Notes under the pieces: generated by a model
The model's database searches: none
Told to the model about the DNA's origin: nothing
Seen by the model: the letters and a program-made list of their open reading frames with translations, nothing else
Shown: positions 1 through 12,142 of the stretch, one piece after another
Numbering within the stretch: position 1 is the stretch's first letter
How the letters are laid out: each line of letters begins with the position of its first letter
Program-made: the position numbers and the translations under genes
Assembly: GCF_024868665.1 (NCBI RefSeq)
Contig: NC_079895.1
Coordinates: 22,801,011 to 22,865,010 of the forward strand
DNA length: 64,000 bases
Source of the DNA: Triplophysa rosa
Lineage: Eukaryota > Chordata > Actinopteri > Cypriniformes > Nemacheilidae
Direction of reading: 5' to 3'

Positions 1-85
1 ATACGGTCCGTCTCGGCTACGCGATCCACTCCCCGGACGCCCGCCCAAGTTTCGGGGCATCCTCTTAACCTCAGCAGAGGCAAGG

Positions 86-590
86 ATGCCCCGTGCTTCG
101 GGCCGAGGTCGCCACCCCTCTGGTGAGGAAGCGATCGTGCTCGTCCCTCTGGCCGAGATGTTCAACGGGTTTTACAGCCCGTACTTCATAGTCCCCAAAA
201 GAGCGGGGGTCGCTAGATCTGCGTACCCTGAACAGGCACCTACTCAAGCTGCCATTCAGGATGCTTACGCAGAAGCGCATCCTGGCATCTGTCAGATGTC
301 AAGATGGATTCATGGCAATCGACCTGAAGGACCCTTACTCTCATGTCTCTTCTCCCTCGTCATCACCCGTTCCTACGGTTCGCTTTCGAGGGTCAGGCAT
401 ATTAGTACAGAGTCCTCCCCTTCGGTCTGTCCCTGTCCCCACGAGTCTTCACGAAGATCGTGGAAGCCGCACTCACTCCCCTCAGGGAGAGAGGTGTGCG
501 GGTACTAAACTACTCCTCCTGTGGAGTCCGCAGGGCCACACATATCCCAGGTGACCTGAACCAGACAGCCGATGTGCTCTCTCGTCAGTT
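86..590 (+). pseudogene. DIRS reverse transcriptase / RNase H remnant
   Basis: Reverse transcriptase blocks are spread over several frames: GFYSPYFIVPK at about 146-200, MLTQKRILASVRCQDGFMAI at 261-320 and DLKDPYSH just after. Further on, VLNY at about 505 is followed at once by CGVRRATHIPGDLNQTADVL, which is the end of RNase H. The YxDD active site and most of RNase H, normally several hundred bases, are therefore missing. This looks like an internal deletion near position 510. Confidence 0.75.
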
Positions 591-639
591 ACGCCTCGCG
601 GAGAGTGGCGACTCCACCCCCGCGTAGCCAGCTCATTAG

Positions 640-985
640 GGACAGTCAGGGCGGGCTCAGGTAGACCCCTTCGCTTCCCTGGACACCACCCATTGCCGCT
701 AAGGTACTCCCTACCTCGGCACGGAGGCTCTAGTGCACAGCTGCCGTGGAACAAGCGGAAGTACGTCTTCCCCCAGTGAGCCTCACTGCACAGACCCTGT
801 GCGAGGTCAGGGAAGAGGAGCATCAAGTGTACTAGTTGCGCCATACTGGCCCAACCAACTGGCTCCCCCCTGGCCGATTCCCCTGACGAAGGACCTGCTT
901 TCCCAGGGGAAGGGCACGTTATGGCATCATGGGCTAGACCTCTGGAACCTCCATGTCTGGCCCCTGGACGGAGTGAGAAGATCCT
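640..985 (+). pseudogene. DIRS methyltransferase-like domain remnant
   Basis: Pieces in different frames match the segment that lies between RNase H and the recombinase in DIRS1 elements: VDPFASLDTTHC near 660, FPPVSLTAQTLCEVREE around 770-830, then PPWPIPLTKDLLSQGKGTLW and WNLHVWPLDG at about 865-975. Several frameshifts and stops separate them. The domain's biochemical role in DIRS elements is inferred in the literature from similarity only. Confidence 0.6.
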
Positions 986-1045
986 GAGTGGCCTAACCCC
1001 TGCGGCGGTTTAGACCACTACTCAGGCTAGGGCCCTGGCCACTAG

Positions 1046-1740
1046 GTGACGATACGCCTAGTGGTGCCTCTTCTCATCCTGGTGCTCTTCTCGAGAGAAG
1101 ACCCGCGGAGTTGCTTGATCAAGTGGATGCGGTCCTTCCAGAGACTTCAGAATAATCTCTCCCCTTCCACACTGAACGTGTATGTAGCCGCTGTTGCCGC
1201 TCATCACGACCCAGTTGCTGGTAGTCTCTAGGACAGCACAACCTTATCATTTGGTTCCTAGGGGCGCGGGAAGGATTGCATCACCCGTGCAAGGAAGCAT
1301 CACCCGTGCTCCGTACCCTCTTACGACCTCTTACGTTCAGGTGGTGAACTTACAGGTGCTCCCCACCGGGGAGGAAGACCCAACCTCATCCGTGTTGTGT
1401 CCAGTACGCGCATTGCGCCTCTGCTTGGACCGCACGCAGAGCCACAGTAGCTCTGAGCAGCTCTTTGTCTGTTTTGGAGATCAGCAGGGAGGGCTTTCTC
1501 AAACAGAGATTGACGCACTGGATCATGGGCGTCGTCGATGGCGTACCTGTCCTAAGATCGCCTACGCCCACTGGGTGAGAGCTCTCTCCACACGGAGTAC
1601 AGCCTCCTCGTGGGCACTGGCTCGAGGCGCCTCTCTGGCAGACATTTGCAGAGCTGCGGGTTGGGCTACACCCATCACCTTCGCGAGGTCCTACAGCCTC
1701 CGCGTAAAACCAGTCAGCTCGAGTCTTGCGGGCATCAGGC
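1046..1740 (+). pseudogene. DIRS tyrosine recombinase remnant
   Basis: The N-terminal part reads NLSPSTLNVYVAAVAAHHD (about 1153-1210). After a frame change the catalytic half follows: VLCPVRALRLCLDRTQSHSS (1393-1452) and, near 1590-1700, STASSWALARGASLADICRA then GWATPITFARSYSLRV. The nucleophile Tyr is kept in SYSLRV. The usual catalytic His of the AHSTR motif is Leu here (ALSTR), a visible inactivating change. The usual order and neighbours are those of DIRS1 elements. Confidence 0.75.
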
Positions 1741-2400
1741 AAGACCGGCGACCGGTAGGGTGTACGCCTGTGACAGTACCTCCCCCCCTTTCTCCTAAGG
1801 GGGTCAGCGTACTAACTAGCCTCCCTTCTTCCCCCACTGGGTGAAGAACAGGCACTCCATCCATCACTAGTAAGCTGGGCAGAGCAGCCCTGCCCCTTAG
1901 GCCGGGTATCACCTGAGTTATTCGCAACATGCTCTAACCGGACCTAGTGCTACCAGATGTTGCAACCCCCCAGCAGGGCGGTTCCGTCTGATGTGTCCTC
2001 ATGCTGGTTCCCACCTTGGTAACCCATGACCTCCCCGGGTGGACCTCCACCTCGCGGTGTTTCTTCAGCCGCACTTTCTTCCCATGAGTTCTTCCCTATC
2101 GGTGAGACCATGTTGGTATCTCCACTATTCTCCTCCCTGTGGTAGGAAGTGGTCTCTGTAGCGCATCCCCCACTTGAGGAAGTAGCGCTTACCCAGTGCC
2201 TTACGGTTCCGGGCGGCTTCTCGCTGTTAGTTAAACAAGGCCGGTAGGGCCTTCCCATCTTTCAAGAAAGCTCTGGGACCCCCTACCTACCCACTGGTAG
2301 GTTACAATTTCGCGGTAGCGTTCACGGCTGACACGCCCAGGCCTGTCACCGTCGCTTCGTTGAGATTGTGACAGGGCACCGTGTTAAGGCATTTTCCATT

Positions 2401-2510
2401 GGAACCCCATCTGTCGGTTCGACACAACGTCGAGAGACCGACAGAAAGGGAACGTCTCGGTTACGTTTGTAACCTCGGTTCCCTGATGGAGGGAACGAGA
2501 CATTGTGTCC
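2401..2510 (+). repeat. DIRS internal complementary region (plus-strand copy)
   Basis: The stretch 2451-2501 is the exact reverse complement of the element's right end at 2723-2773. The adjoining 2402-2432 also matches directly the start of the right terminal repeat (2697-2726, GAACCCCATCTGTCGGTTCG). This junction of two terminus complements is the internal complementary region that in DIRS elements templates circle formation (family model). Confidence 0.75.
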
Positions 2511-2696
2511 TCTTGCCACAACACGTGCTGTCCACTGCAGCAGTCGTGAGAGGTCTCAGGCTCCTCAGAACTAAGGTGAATGAATGAGGCCTTTTATACC
2601 CGGATATCTGGGGGCGGAGTCCGGCATGCAAATTTCATTCGCCAATTTTCATTGGCCTTTACTAGAGAAGTCGGAAGCGATTGGTTCTCAAGGACG

Positions 2697-2774
2697 AACC
2701 CCATCTGTCGGTTCGACACAACGTCTCGTTCCCTCCATCAGGGAACCGAGGTTACAAACGTAACCGAGACGTTT
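2697..2774 (+). repeat. Right terminal repeat of the 5' DIRS element
   Basis: The terminus contains CCATCTGTCGGTTCGACACA followed by the 51-base sequence that is inverted at 2451-2501. It ends near GAGACGTT at 2774, after which AT-rich intron sequence resumes. A related terminus is seen at 52150-52217, so the two DIRS copies belong to the same or sister families. Confidence 0.65.
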
Positions 2775-2876
2775 TCTTGCCTGTTTTCTAAAGTGTTAAT
2801 TCATATTTCCCTCACAGAGGAAATGTCAATCATGCTTATATGCTAACATCTGCTGTCTTTTTCTTTTATTATGGTC

Positions 2877-3828
2877 TTTAACTGTCACCCCACTTTTTTG
2901 AGCGTGGAGCTTAAAAGTGATTTCAACTTTTAAATTGGTGTAACTCTGGAATGCTTTGTTCTAGACCTAATCTAGACCTAATCTTGGTCTTGTTTTAAAG
3001 AAGAGACTCTATACTTTATTGTAAAAGTGTCTGAAGTTGAAAAATGAAATACAAAAATAATAATTATAGCAGTTGAATTGTGTATTAAAAAATAAATAAA
3101 CATTGTTTTGTTTTACTAAAACATCTTAAAAAAAAATGATCATCAAAAAAACGCCAGAAAATTAAAGACATACTTCTAATCAAGTTTTGTTTCAAATTTA
3201 AAGCTGATATCACAAAAAATGTGGTTTCTGGGATAATTCGAATCGTAACACCAACAACTGCCAATAGGTGGCATATTGGCTCCAATGGTTTACTGCATAC
3301 AAATTAATAAATTTAATCATTATTTATAAGAAGGACATTCTTGGAGCTTTACAATGAAACAGAAGTTTTTTAGATTTATTTTTTAATTTACAATAAAATA
3401 TGATTATGAATATGTCATTTTTATAATGGTACCCAATGGGCCCAGTGACATTTTGAGATTTTTTTAGTTAAGCTTTTATTAAGTGATTTCTATTGCAAAA
3501 CAATTCTGAAATATAAAATCTACATTCTTAGAGCTTTCCAATGATATATAGTTTGTCAGGATTAAAATGGAATTATATTGCATAACTTCAGTGTTCCACT
3601 GAAACGGTGACATTTAGCAGCATTTAATAGTTTTTATGCTCACTCTTGTTATAAATGAATAAATTACTACTCCTACATAATTTATTTTTGTAAAACACTG
3701 GTCAAATATGTATTCTAGAGTCTTAGACCTTTCCAATGATACATAGTTTGTCATGATTAGATAAGATTTTAGTTGTGAAAATTGAAGTAAACCTAGGTGT
3801 TCCAATATTGGAACAGTGACAGTAAAAG
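2877..3828. repeat. Probable MITE with TTAACTGTCAC termini
   Basis: The AT-rich block begins TTAACTGTCACCCC and ends GTGACAGTAAA, an inverted pair of about 11 bases. Inside, the motif CTTTCCAATGATA(T/C)ATAGTTTGTCA occurs twice in the same direction (near 3534 and 3729), with a weaker third copy near 3345. No coding sequence is evident. Superfamily unknown. Confidence 0.45.
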
Positions 3829-4979
3829 GGCTAAGTACCTAAATGTGTCATAAACTTTGTCTGTGTGGTTTTACAGCAACTTCTCCAATGTGGTCTTCAA
3901 TAGACATATATGACTTAATCTTTAGCATTAGCTGCTCAACAGCTGCACTGCCTAAATCACCGGTGACAACCCAACACTTACATCATTGCTATCTCTTAAG
4001 ACGGCATTTGTCACAAACAGAAAGACATGCATGGAGTATTAACATGCATATGAAATGTTTATGGCAGAGTACACTGGGGTGAAACAACATCTGCTTCAGT
4101 TAAGTCTTGTTTCTCATGAAATTCCTGAAATAAGCCATAAATAGTTGATCCATATCATCCCGCCAGGCGCGAGGTGAAGATATCGCACCTTAATGGGTTC
4201 ACAGAGCAGTTTGAGCTGGCACAGGCCACCAGATCATTCATTTCAATTGCTTATATTAGCTCTGAGAATGGTATTGTGCAAATCACAATGTCAAAAATGT
4301 CAATACGGAGCCAACAAAAAAGGTCTGATCAATTGGCAATGCGTGAAACATGTCCCAGATGGCTCACATATGCATATGTTTGCTGAATACCTTTCGGACA
4401 AGTCAGGCCTAAGATGTGATGTGAGCTTTGGCACATACCATAGCACTGACATGATTTTTTATGTCCCATGGTATGCCAATGATCTACAAAGGTATACCAT
4501 GGTACAGTGAAAAGCTGTAATCAAAAATCTGGTATCTGTTTTTGTATTTTCAAGAAATGGAAAAATCTACCAAAAACAACAACCTTACACCAAATATGAT
4601 GCTCAAGTCAGTGAAATACTATGTTTTTGGAGTAATATCTTTCTTGTTTACATTAATGTTTCCCGCTTCCTAATTTATGGCACGGAAGTATGGAAGCATG
4701 GAAGTAAATTTCTTTTGCTATTTACCTGTTGGATTACGTCACTTCCTGTTTGCTGAGAGCGCGTGGTTTGAGCCGGAGCTCTTTCAAACTTATTCTAAAT
4801 ACATAGTTTATTCTTGTTATATCTTAAGACTTGTGTTTTAAATTTTTAATCATCGAGGGTAAAACTTATCCTTAAGTATATCCCATACCAAAATCGTCCT
4901 TAAACGCACTGATAAATTATTTTATCGGATCACTCGCTATTAGCCCTCAGGCTGTTAGCATTACCAGCCTGCATACTAC
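3829..4979. other. No recognised gene or repeat family
   Basis: Two short open frames (3843-4082 and 4193-4510, plus) are present, but they have no recognisable domain, are broken, and show no splice logic I could support. TACCATGGTA-type palindromes occur at about 4460-4503. I treat the region as intron or unrecognised repeat. Confidence 0.4.
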
Positions 4980-5404
4980 TTCAGAATCAGAATCAGAATC
5001 AGAAGAGCTTTATTGCCAAGTGTGCTTGCACACACAAGGAATTTTCTTTGGTGTTGGAAGCTTCTAGTACAGACATTCAACACAATGACAATACAATATA
5101 ATACGATTTACAGTCTAAAAGATTCTAAATTGTGCATATATAAAATAAACACTATTTTACAGAAAATGGGGGATAATAACATATAAGAGACATTGTACCG
5201 GGTAGTATATAGTAGAATAAACATATTAACAGATTGTATGTACACTTGTGCAAATGGATAATTTAGTAAGTAGAGGTAGTGTTATATACATGTATACATA
5301 AGATGTAGATATAATAAGGCACAGTAGTGCACACTATAGGAGTAGTGGAAGTGGAATATTGCTCTTAAGGAGCAGTTATCTGTTTAGGAGGGAGATTGCC
5401 TGTG
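4980..5404 (-). mobile_element. 3' tail of a non-LTR retrotransposon (TCTGA-tailed LINE)
   Basis: The left end is (AGAATC)n followed by AGAGCTTTATTGCCAAGTGT. On the minus strand this is a 3' end with AATAAAGCTCTTCTGATTCTGA. The right end, GGAGGGAGATTGCCTGTGG, continues the same family whose coding part lies at 27338-28470. Only the 3' untranslated part is present. It abuts the L2 element that begins at about 5405. Confidence 0.7.
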
Positions 5405-5923
5405 GAGAAGCAGATCCAGGATTTACTTGAGAAGCAGACATGGCTGCGAGAAAGTAAAACGGCGCTGGAAACATCCCGAACTGACGCTCGCAAAGCCGCG
5501 GTAAGTTTTCATCGCGATTGTAATACTCCTACCACTTCTACTCCGCGTGTTTCTCTGCACAGAGCACAGGCTTCGAGAACACGATCAGCCCAAATGAACT
5601 TCACTCCTGCACCGGCACACCCACGGCGAAAGGCGCGAGCCAGGACTGGAGCGATGACCCAACTGACGCCACCGGTCTTCGAGATCCCGACCAGGAACCG
5701 TTTTGCCACCCTCCGCGAGACAGAATGCAACGCTGTGGTCATCGGAGACTCAATCGTCTGGAACGTATGCGCTTCCTCCACCAAAGGTAAGGTGCGCACT
5801 CGTTGTTTTCCTGGTGCCCGTGTTCTTGATGTCTCTGCGCAGGTACCTGCGATCCTGAAGGACGACGCTAACGTCAGAGCAGTCGTGCTGCACGCGGGGG
5901 TGAACGACGTCAGGATGCGGTAG
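5396..5923 (+). pseudogene. LINE ORF1 with SGNH/GDSL esterase-like domain
   Basis: This 175-codon frame has an N-terminal heptad-like segment (EKQIQDLLEKQTWLRE). Its C-terminal half carries GDSIVWNV at about residue 117 and VVLHAGVNDVR near the end. GDS(I) and GxND are blocks I and III of SGNH hydrolases, a domain known in ORF1 of CR1/L2 LINEs. A TAG after VRMR truncates it. In-frame-like esterase sequence continues to about 6225 (FRSLIETVL, GPLPTYRRG, LFWERPRLFRPNGLHPS), ending near the block V position. Confidence 0.7.
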
Positions 5924-6496
5924 TCGGAGATCCTGAAGAGGGACTTCAGGAGTCTGATCGAGACGGTACTCAACGCATCGCCCACAGCGAGGATCATCGT
6001 ATCAGGGCCGCTTCCTACCTACCGACGAGGGAATGAAAAGTTCAGTAGACTATTTGCACTAAATAAATGGTTGATGTCATGGTGTATTGAACAGAAGCTG
6101 CTCTTTGTTAATAATTTTGATCTGTTCTGGGAGCGACCTAGGCTCTTCCGCCCTAACGGCCTGCACCCCAGCAGCATCGGAGCGGAACTTCTGTCTGACA
6201 ACATCTCAAAGACGCTACGCACCGTTTGACTACGTCTCCCACCGGTAAGTCAAAACTTTAACCATAGTCTGTGTTCCTCCCACTCAAATGTTATAAATGT
6301 TACTGCTTCCAAATGCATAGAGACTGTGTCTGTCCCCCGAATAATACTACAAAATAATAATTTAGGCAAAACCCAGAGAAAAAATCTGATCGTGATTAAA
6401 CCTGAAGACAATGTAATAAACGACAAAAACCAACTCCTATAGTTCGGCCTACTTAATATTAGATCACTAAATTCAAAAGCAGTTATTGTAAATGAA

Positions 6497-7149
6497 ATGA
6501 TCACAGACAACAGTTTTGATATACTTTGCCTTACCGAAACCTGGCTTAAACCAAATGATTATTACGGTCTAAATGAGTGTACCCCACCAAGCTACTGTTA
6601 TATGCATGAGCCACATCCGGTTGGTCGAGGTGGTGGTGTCGCAACAATCTTTAGAGACTTTCTTACTATAACTCAGAGAACAGAGCATACATTTAAATCA
6701 TTTGAAGTGCGTGCGTTGAACGTAATTGTTCCAAACAAAATTAAAAAAACATTGCTTTCTTTTACGTTGGCTACTGTGTATAGACCCCCGGTCCCTACAC
6801 TGATTTTCTGAAAGAGTTCGCAGACTTCTTATCGGACCTATTGGTTACCGTTGATAAAGTACTAATTGTCGGAGATTTTAATATTCACGTAGATAGTGCT
6901 AACGATGCATTAGCAGTGGCGTTTACAGAGCTACTACACTCTTTTGGAGTAACACAACACATCAATGGACCCACTCATCGATTTAATCATACACTAGACT
7001 TGATTATATCTCACGGAGCCGATCTAACCAATATAGATATTATACCTCAAAGCGACGATGTCACCGATCACTATCTTATAACATGTACTGGCAAACTCTT
7101 TGCGAAACTATCTTTAGTAGTCGAGGAAAATGTTCTACCCTGCCGATAA
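6497..7149 (+). pseudogene. LINE ORF2 apurinic/apyrimidinic endonuclease domain, frameshifted
   Basis: Endonuclease motifs appear in order: LCLTETWLKPNDYY (Glu of the LTETW motif), GRGGGVATIF, TLATVYRPP, then after a frame change near 6800 LIVGDFNIHVD (the GDFN motif) and TDHYLITC (the terminal SDH-type motif). These are the catalytic blocks of LINE endonucleases, which nick target DNA. The break at about 6810 and the stop at 7149 inactivate it. Confidence 0.8.
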
Positions 7150-7876
7150 CGAGTTAAACGGCTGATTTCTGCAGTGCGCAGTCAAAGAGTTTGCCAGATC
7201 TGACTCCTTTAATAACCATACGAAAATAATACAGAATCGCTCGATGACATGACCAGCAAATTGTGCACTCTTTTTTCTAATACATTAGAAGCTGTCGCAC
7301 CTATGAAGTCAAAAAAGATTAATGAGAAAAACGTAGCACCATGGTACAATAGCACCACTCGAGCCCTTAAAAGAAAAACACGTAAACTGGAGCGCAAATG
7401 GAAACAAACCCAATTAGAGGTCTTTAAAATTATGTGGAAAGAGAGTGCAAACTGTTATAAAAAGGCACTAAAAGCAGCAAAGGCTGAGCACCTCCACAAC
7501 CTCATAGAAACTAACAAAAACAATCCAAGGTTTTTATTTATTACAGTTGCTAAATTAAAAAATAAACAGACATCACCTGACCCAGTTATTCTGCCGCACC
7601 TTGGTAGCAATAAATTCATGATTTTTTTACAGAGAAAATTTAAAACATACGAGACAATATAGTAAAAACTCAACCTCCAAGTCTGTCCTGTGAATTAGTA
7701 CCAACCATCGCCCCCAAAAGAAAGGCTACAGTGTTTTTCCACCTATAAAGCAGGAAGATTTAATTAAACTTATTGCAACATCTAAACCTACAACTTGCTT
7801 ATTAGACCCCATACCAACTAAATTATTAAAAGAGTTATTACCTGTTGCAATTGAGCCCATTTATAACATTATCAAC

Positions 7877-9298
7877 TTGTCAATTCATCTAGGCCATGTC
7901 CCAGGAACCTTTAAGCTGGCCGTCATTAAGCCTCTTATCAAGAAACCAAACTTAGACCCCAATGAACTAGGAAACTATAGACCGATTTCAAATCTCCCTT
8001 ACCTGTGTAAAATACTCGAAAAAATAGTGTCAACTCAGTTGTGCTCTTTCTTACAAAATAATGACATACACGAAAAATTACAGTCAGGCTTTAGACCGCA
8101 TCATAGTACTGAAACTGCGCTCGTTAAAATTACAAACGACCTACTTATAGCATCAGATAAAGGTAACATCTCACTCCTAGTCCTGCTTGACCTTAGTGCT
8201 GCGTTCGATACAGTAGACCATAAAAAACTTCTAGATCGCTTATACAATTATACCGGTATTCAGGGACAGGCACTACAATGGTTCAGATCTTACTTATCAG
8301 ACAGACATCAATTTGTCCATTTAAATGGGGAATCATCAAATCTAACGCAAGTAAATTATGGATTGCCTCAGGGATCGGTTTTAGGACCCTTGCTATTCTC
8401 CATATACATGCTGCCCCTTGGAAACATTATTAGAAAACATGGAATTAGCTTCCACTGTTATGCAGATGATACTCAGCTATATATCTCATCAAAAACAGAT
8501 GATTCCTTCCAACTATCCAAATTGGCAGAGTGCATCGACGATATAAAGCATTGGATGACTTGTAATTTCCTTCTTTTAAATTCTAATAAAACAGAAATAT
8601 TACTTATCGGACCAAAGACACGTGAGCAGAATATTTCGGATTATAACCTGCAAATTGAAGGCTGCACTGTTACTCCAACAAATACAGTTAAAGACCTAGG
8701 CGTTATATTAGACAGCAACCTGTCATTTAAAAATCACATCTCAAATGTCACAAAAACAGCCTTCTTCCACCTTAGAAATGTTGCCAAATTACGAAATATT
8801 TTATGTGTGGCTGACGCAGAGAAGCTTATTCATGCATTTGTGACCTCAAGACTTGACTACTGTAATGCACTGCTTAGTGGTTGTCCTGCATCATCAATAA
8901 ACAAACTACAGTTAGTTCAGAATGCAGCTGCCAGAGTTATAACCAGGTCCAGAAAATACGATCACATAACTCCAATGTTATCAACCCTACACTGGTTACC
9001 CATTAAGTATCGTATTGACTTTAAAGTTCTTTTAATCACTTATAAAGCCTTAAACGGTTTAGCCCCTACCTACATAACAGAGCTTCTACCACACTACAAC
9101 CCATCACGCTCTCTATCTCAAAACTCTGGACTTTTGATAACACCTAGAATAACTAAATCCACCAAAGGGGGTAGAGCTTTCTCATACGTAGCACCTAAAC
9201 TCTGGAATAGCCTTCACGATACTATTCGGGGGTCAGACACACTCTCCCAATTTAAATCTAGATTAAAGACACATCTTTTCAGCAAAGCATTCACTTAA
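7877..9298 (+). CDS. LINE ORF2 reverse transcriptase segment (473 codons)
   Basis: The open frame contains the RT blocks in order: [19 protein letters not shown] (residues 34-52), [39 protein letters not shown] (catalytic Asp of block A), [20 protein letters not shown] (block B) and [11 protein letters not shown], the YADD active site near residue 195. [18 protein letters not shown] and the C-terminal [12 protein letters not shown] and LHWLPI segments are typical of L2. The first Met is internal: RT homology starts upstream (about 7690) in a broken frame. Confidence 0.85.
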   Translation: MSIHLGHVPGTFKLAVIKPLIKKPNLDPNELGNYRPISNLPYLCKILEKIVSTQLCSFLQNNDIHEKLQSGFRPHHSTETALVKITNDLLIASDKGNISLLVLLDLSAAFDTVDHKKLLDRLYNYTGIQGQALQWFRSYLSDRHQFVHLNGESSNLTQVNYGLPQGSVLGPLLFSIYMLPLGNIIRKHGISFHCYADDTQLYISSKTDDSFQLSKLAECIDDIKHWMTCNFLLLNSNKTEILLIGPKTREQNISDYNLQIEGCTVTPTNTVKDLGVILDSNLSFKNHISNVTKTAFFHLRNVAKLRNILCVADAEKLIHAFVTSRLDYCNALLSGCPASSINKLQLVQNAAARVITRSRKYDHITPMLSTLHWLPIKYRIDFKVLLITYKALNGLAPTYITELLPHYNPSRSLSQNSGLLITPRITKSTKGGRAFSYVAPKLWNSLHDTIRGSDTLSQFKSRLKTHLFSKAFT

Positions 9299-9510
9299 TG
9301 CAAAATATGCTAAATAAACCACTGGGAGACTGCATTTATTAGATATTATTTACTAGAATAATCTTGATTGTTCTATAAACACCATGCACTGTGCTGTTTT
9401 TTTACCTTTTTTGTGTTTTTCAGTTTTTCTTATTTTCTCCTGTAAAGCTGCTTTGGAACAATGCACATTGTGAAAAGCGCTATATAAATACAATTGAATT
9501 GAATTGAATT

Positions 9511-10865
9511 TACTTTCAGCTTTATACGCATCACTTGTTTTAACAATGTCTATGTGTTTTGTGTATGCTTGTGCCGCTAAAAGACTTCTCTGTTCAGCAA
9601 GGAATACTGAGAAGAAAGGACCTCTTGTCTTAGACTAAATCATACTCTAAACTGTGTTTTGACGATGACCACATTGTGGTGAATAGCCAAAAAAAACTTG
9701 TTTTGGCATCCAAAAGAAATTGCGAAAGACCGGTGAAACGAAAAGTACACCAAATCAACCTCGATTTTGAGCATCTCGAAAATGGATGACTGTGACATGT
9801 CTAGCATAAACAGGCCTACATGAACCCAGTGAACATTTATTTGCGATTTTTTTTGCAATTAGACACCTCGCAATTCACAATTGGACAGTCTGCATCTGGG
9901 AATGTGCACAGGAAGTGGTGCGTGGCTCCTCAGGGAGGCTGTCGCAGTGGACTCAGTCCATGAGCACCAGCTATTATTCACAATCATAGACAAACAGCTT
10001 GAGGATCTGAAGGTCTGGGCCAGCTAATGAAAAACACATGTGCCTCTCAAGACTTGCTGGCTCTTCCCAGCTCATCTGCTTGGCCTACACCCTTCATTCT
10101 CCATTTACTCTTTCAACTATAAAACAAACTGGTTTCACTTACTGAGACAACAGAAAAGCATTTGGAAGGCGAAAGCTAGAATACTTTCAAAGGGTTGTGC
10201 TGCTTTGGTTTCTGTATAGATCAAAACAATGTCTGCCTTGGGTTCAGGTGAATAAATAAAAAGCACCTGCCTGTTTACACAATGCAGCGCATTTCTAGCA
10301 TTTCAGTGTGAAACTGTATTGACGTCTTTGCTCATCATATGTATAAAGTATGTAATGTTCCTACATTGACCTACTTCACAACTTCTTGAATAAGAACCTA
10401 GTTTCTTAATTTTGTACGTTACGTGCCATCACATTGTTTTCATTAAGCATCAGGTATCTCAGATGTGCACAGGGGCCTGTAATGGATGCCAAATAATCCC
10501 TAACATTTACTACGAACACACAGACGTAGGTACATTGCGAGTTATTAGCAATAATGTTATACTATCAGGCACTTGTTGTATCATACAAATAGTTTGTTCT
10601 TGACCTTTTGATTGTAATGTCTATGTCATTACAAAGGCAACATATTTTTCATATTAATCAACCACTTTTGTGAAGTAAATAGACACAATATTGTTTCAGC
10701 TGCAATGCACTGCTCATTCATGAGGCTTAGTACAGAAGAACATCCACATGACAGTTGTAGAATAAACAAAACTATTTCCAGCCATCAGTTTGCCTTAGTC
10801 TGACTTACATTATCAATATGTGCTCCCTGTGGAACCCATAACTTTGTTACAGCAATGCCCCACAG
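9511..10865. other. No recognised gene or repeat
   Basis: AT-rich sequence without long open frames, splice-supported exons or terminal repeats that I could see. It probably represents ordinary intron. Confidence 0.4.
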
Positions 10866-11489
10866 TAGTGCTGTAGTACTCGAGTCCGGACTCGAGACGT
10901 TTTTTAATGGTCTCGGACTTGTCTTGGACTCGTTGGTATTTGAACTCGGACTTGTCTCGGACTTGGTCATTGGACTCGAAAATGTTCTAGTCGGTCTCGT
11001 CCGAGTCCAGCGATATATGTTTTATTTTCTCCTTCAAAACAAAACATTGATAGAGCAATATTCTTGTGATCCGAAAACTAATGATCCGAAAACTGTTGCC
11101 AACTCTCGACTCTAGAACGAGAGCTGCGCGTGCTCATACGTTCTCTCTTCACACAGCAGTTCAGTTCAGTGTGTGCTGTTGTTGTAACTAAATAACTCTG
11201 GTATATTGATTCAAGTTCGCGGGACTGTCATGCACGCCATAAAGTGAATAACTGAATTAATTTGTGGATAATATTAAGTGTTTACGGGAGACGCTAAACG
11301 GGAACGATTCAGCTGAACTGGTTCCACCGGTTCACTAAAAAGAAAGAACCGGTTCAAATGAACGATTCGTCCGCGGCGCGAACCAGCGTCAAACATTCAT
11401 CAGGCACGATGTCAGCCAGCAGCGGCATAATACAGATTGGTTTTACAAACCATAATAAATGTATCGACAGTGCGCTTAGAAGGAAACTT

Positions 11490-11568
11490 TTTGCACCAAA
11501 ACTTTCCCCGAAACATGTGGGACAACATCCAATTTCGTAAGACACCTGCAAAGGCATCACAAAGAGAG
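11490..11568 (+). pseudogene. BED-type zinc finger exon remnant of a hAT transposase
   Basis: In the frame that ends at a splice donor, the sequence reads FCTKTFPETCGTTSNFVRHL and then QRHHKER, with GTAAGT directly after position 11568. TSNFVRHL plus a spaced His pair is the C-terminal half of a BED finger, the DNA-binding domain of hAT transposases. A stop just upstream means the exon is broken or begins at an unseen acceptor. Confidence 0.5.
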
Positions 11569-12142
11569 GTAAGTTAATGCCATGTTTCAGAGTTAGCATT
11601 GCATTTGAGTATTTTAGAAAGTTTGGAAAGTAGGGCTTAAAGATAAGATTGATCGTATTTTTATTGTCATTGTGATGAACATGTTATTTAAGGATGGGCA
11701 CCGACGTGCTTATAAACGAGCCGTGGAGCCTCTGCTCTTTCAAGCGGCTCCTCTATCGAACACGCACGTGCACGGGCAGGCGCGCGCACGCACACACACA
11801 CGCACGCACAAATGTGTTCATTGCTGCACAACCTTGCTGTTAGGAGGGATGATAAAAAAAGTTCCTTAAAAAAGTAATTGTTGTGAATTTCCCCTCTTTA
11901 AGTATATTGTGTTTTACCGGTGTGACGCGTGAGGTTACGAGGTACGTAAGTTACGTAATGCAGTGTTTCTAGGGCAGGCGGACTTAGCGCAGCTGCTTAT
12001 TCATAGAGTTAATCAGACGCAGCTGTCCGTCAGCAGACTAGCACTAGGGTCGTTTTCATGCGCTAGATAAAGTTTATAAACCAGTAAGTTTGCATTTATG
12101 TTTGCTAACAATGGCACAGTTTGTGTAATGCGATTGCCATCN

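Larger units (their letters stand above)
1..2774 (+). mobile_element. DIRS1-like tyrosine-recombinase retrotransposon, decayed, 5' truncated by the window
   Basis: The segment holds, in order, reverse transcriptase pieces (about 150-480), an RNase H remnant (527-590, HIPGDLNQTADVLSRQ), a DIRS methyltransferase-like region (640-985, ending WNLHVWPLDG), a tyrosine recombinase (1046-1740) and a non-coding 3' end. The terminus at 2697-2774 and the internal complementary region at 2401-2510 are typical of DIRS elements. No long terminal direct repeats or DDE integrase were seen. Frameshifts and stops interrupt every domain, so it is not functional. Confidence 0.85.
5405..9510 (+). mobile_element. 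L2-clade LINE retrotransposon, ORF1 fragment and broken ORF2
   Basis: In order: an ORF1 fragment with an esterase-type motif (to 5923), an apurinic endonuclease region (6497-7149), a linker (7249-7662), a reverse transcriptase (7877-9298) and a 3' end that finishes with a TTGAA/TTGAATT microsatellite at 9491-9510. The short 3' repeat in place of poly(A) is typical of the CR1/L2 group. Frameshifts near 6810, 7150 and 7665 stop ORF2 from being read whole, so this copy is not autonomous, though the RT frame is long and well preserved. Confidence 0.88.

Noticed and set aside
3843..4510. Possible small genes on the plus strand
   Set aside because: The frames are short, broken by stops, and give no recognisable protein or transposon motif.
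11751..11815. CRISPR-like or regulatory CG/CA-rich block
   Set aside because: It is simple-sequence (CA/CG)n; there are no spaced repeats and the genome is animal.
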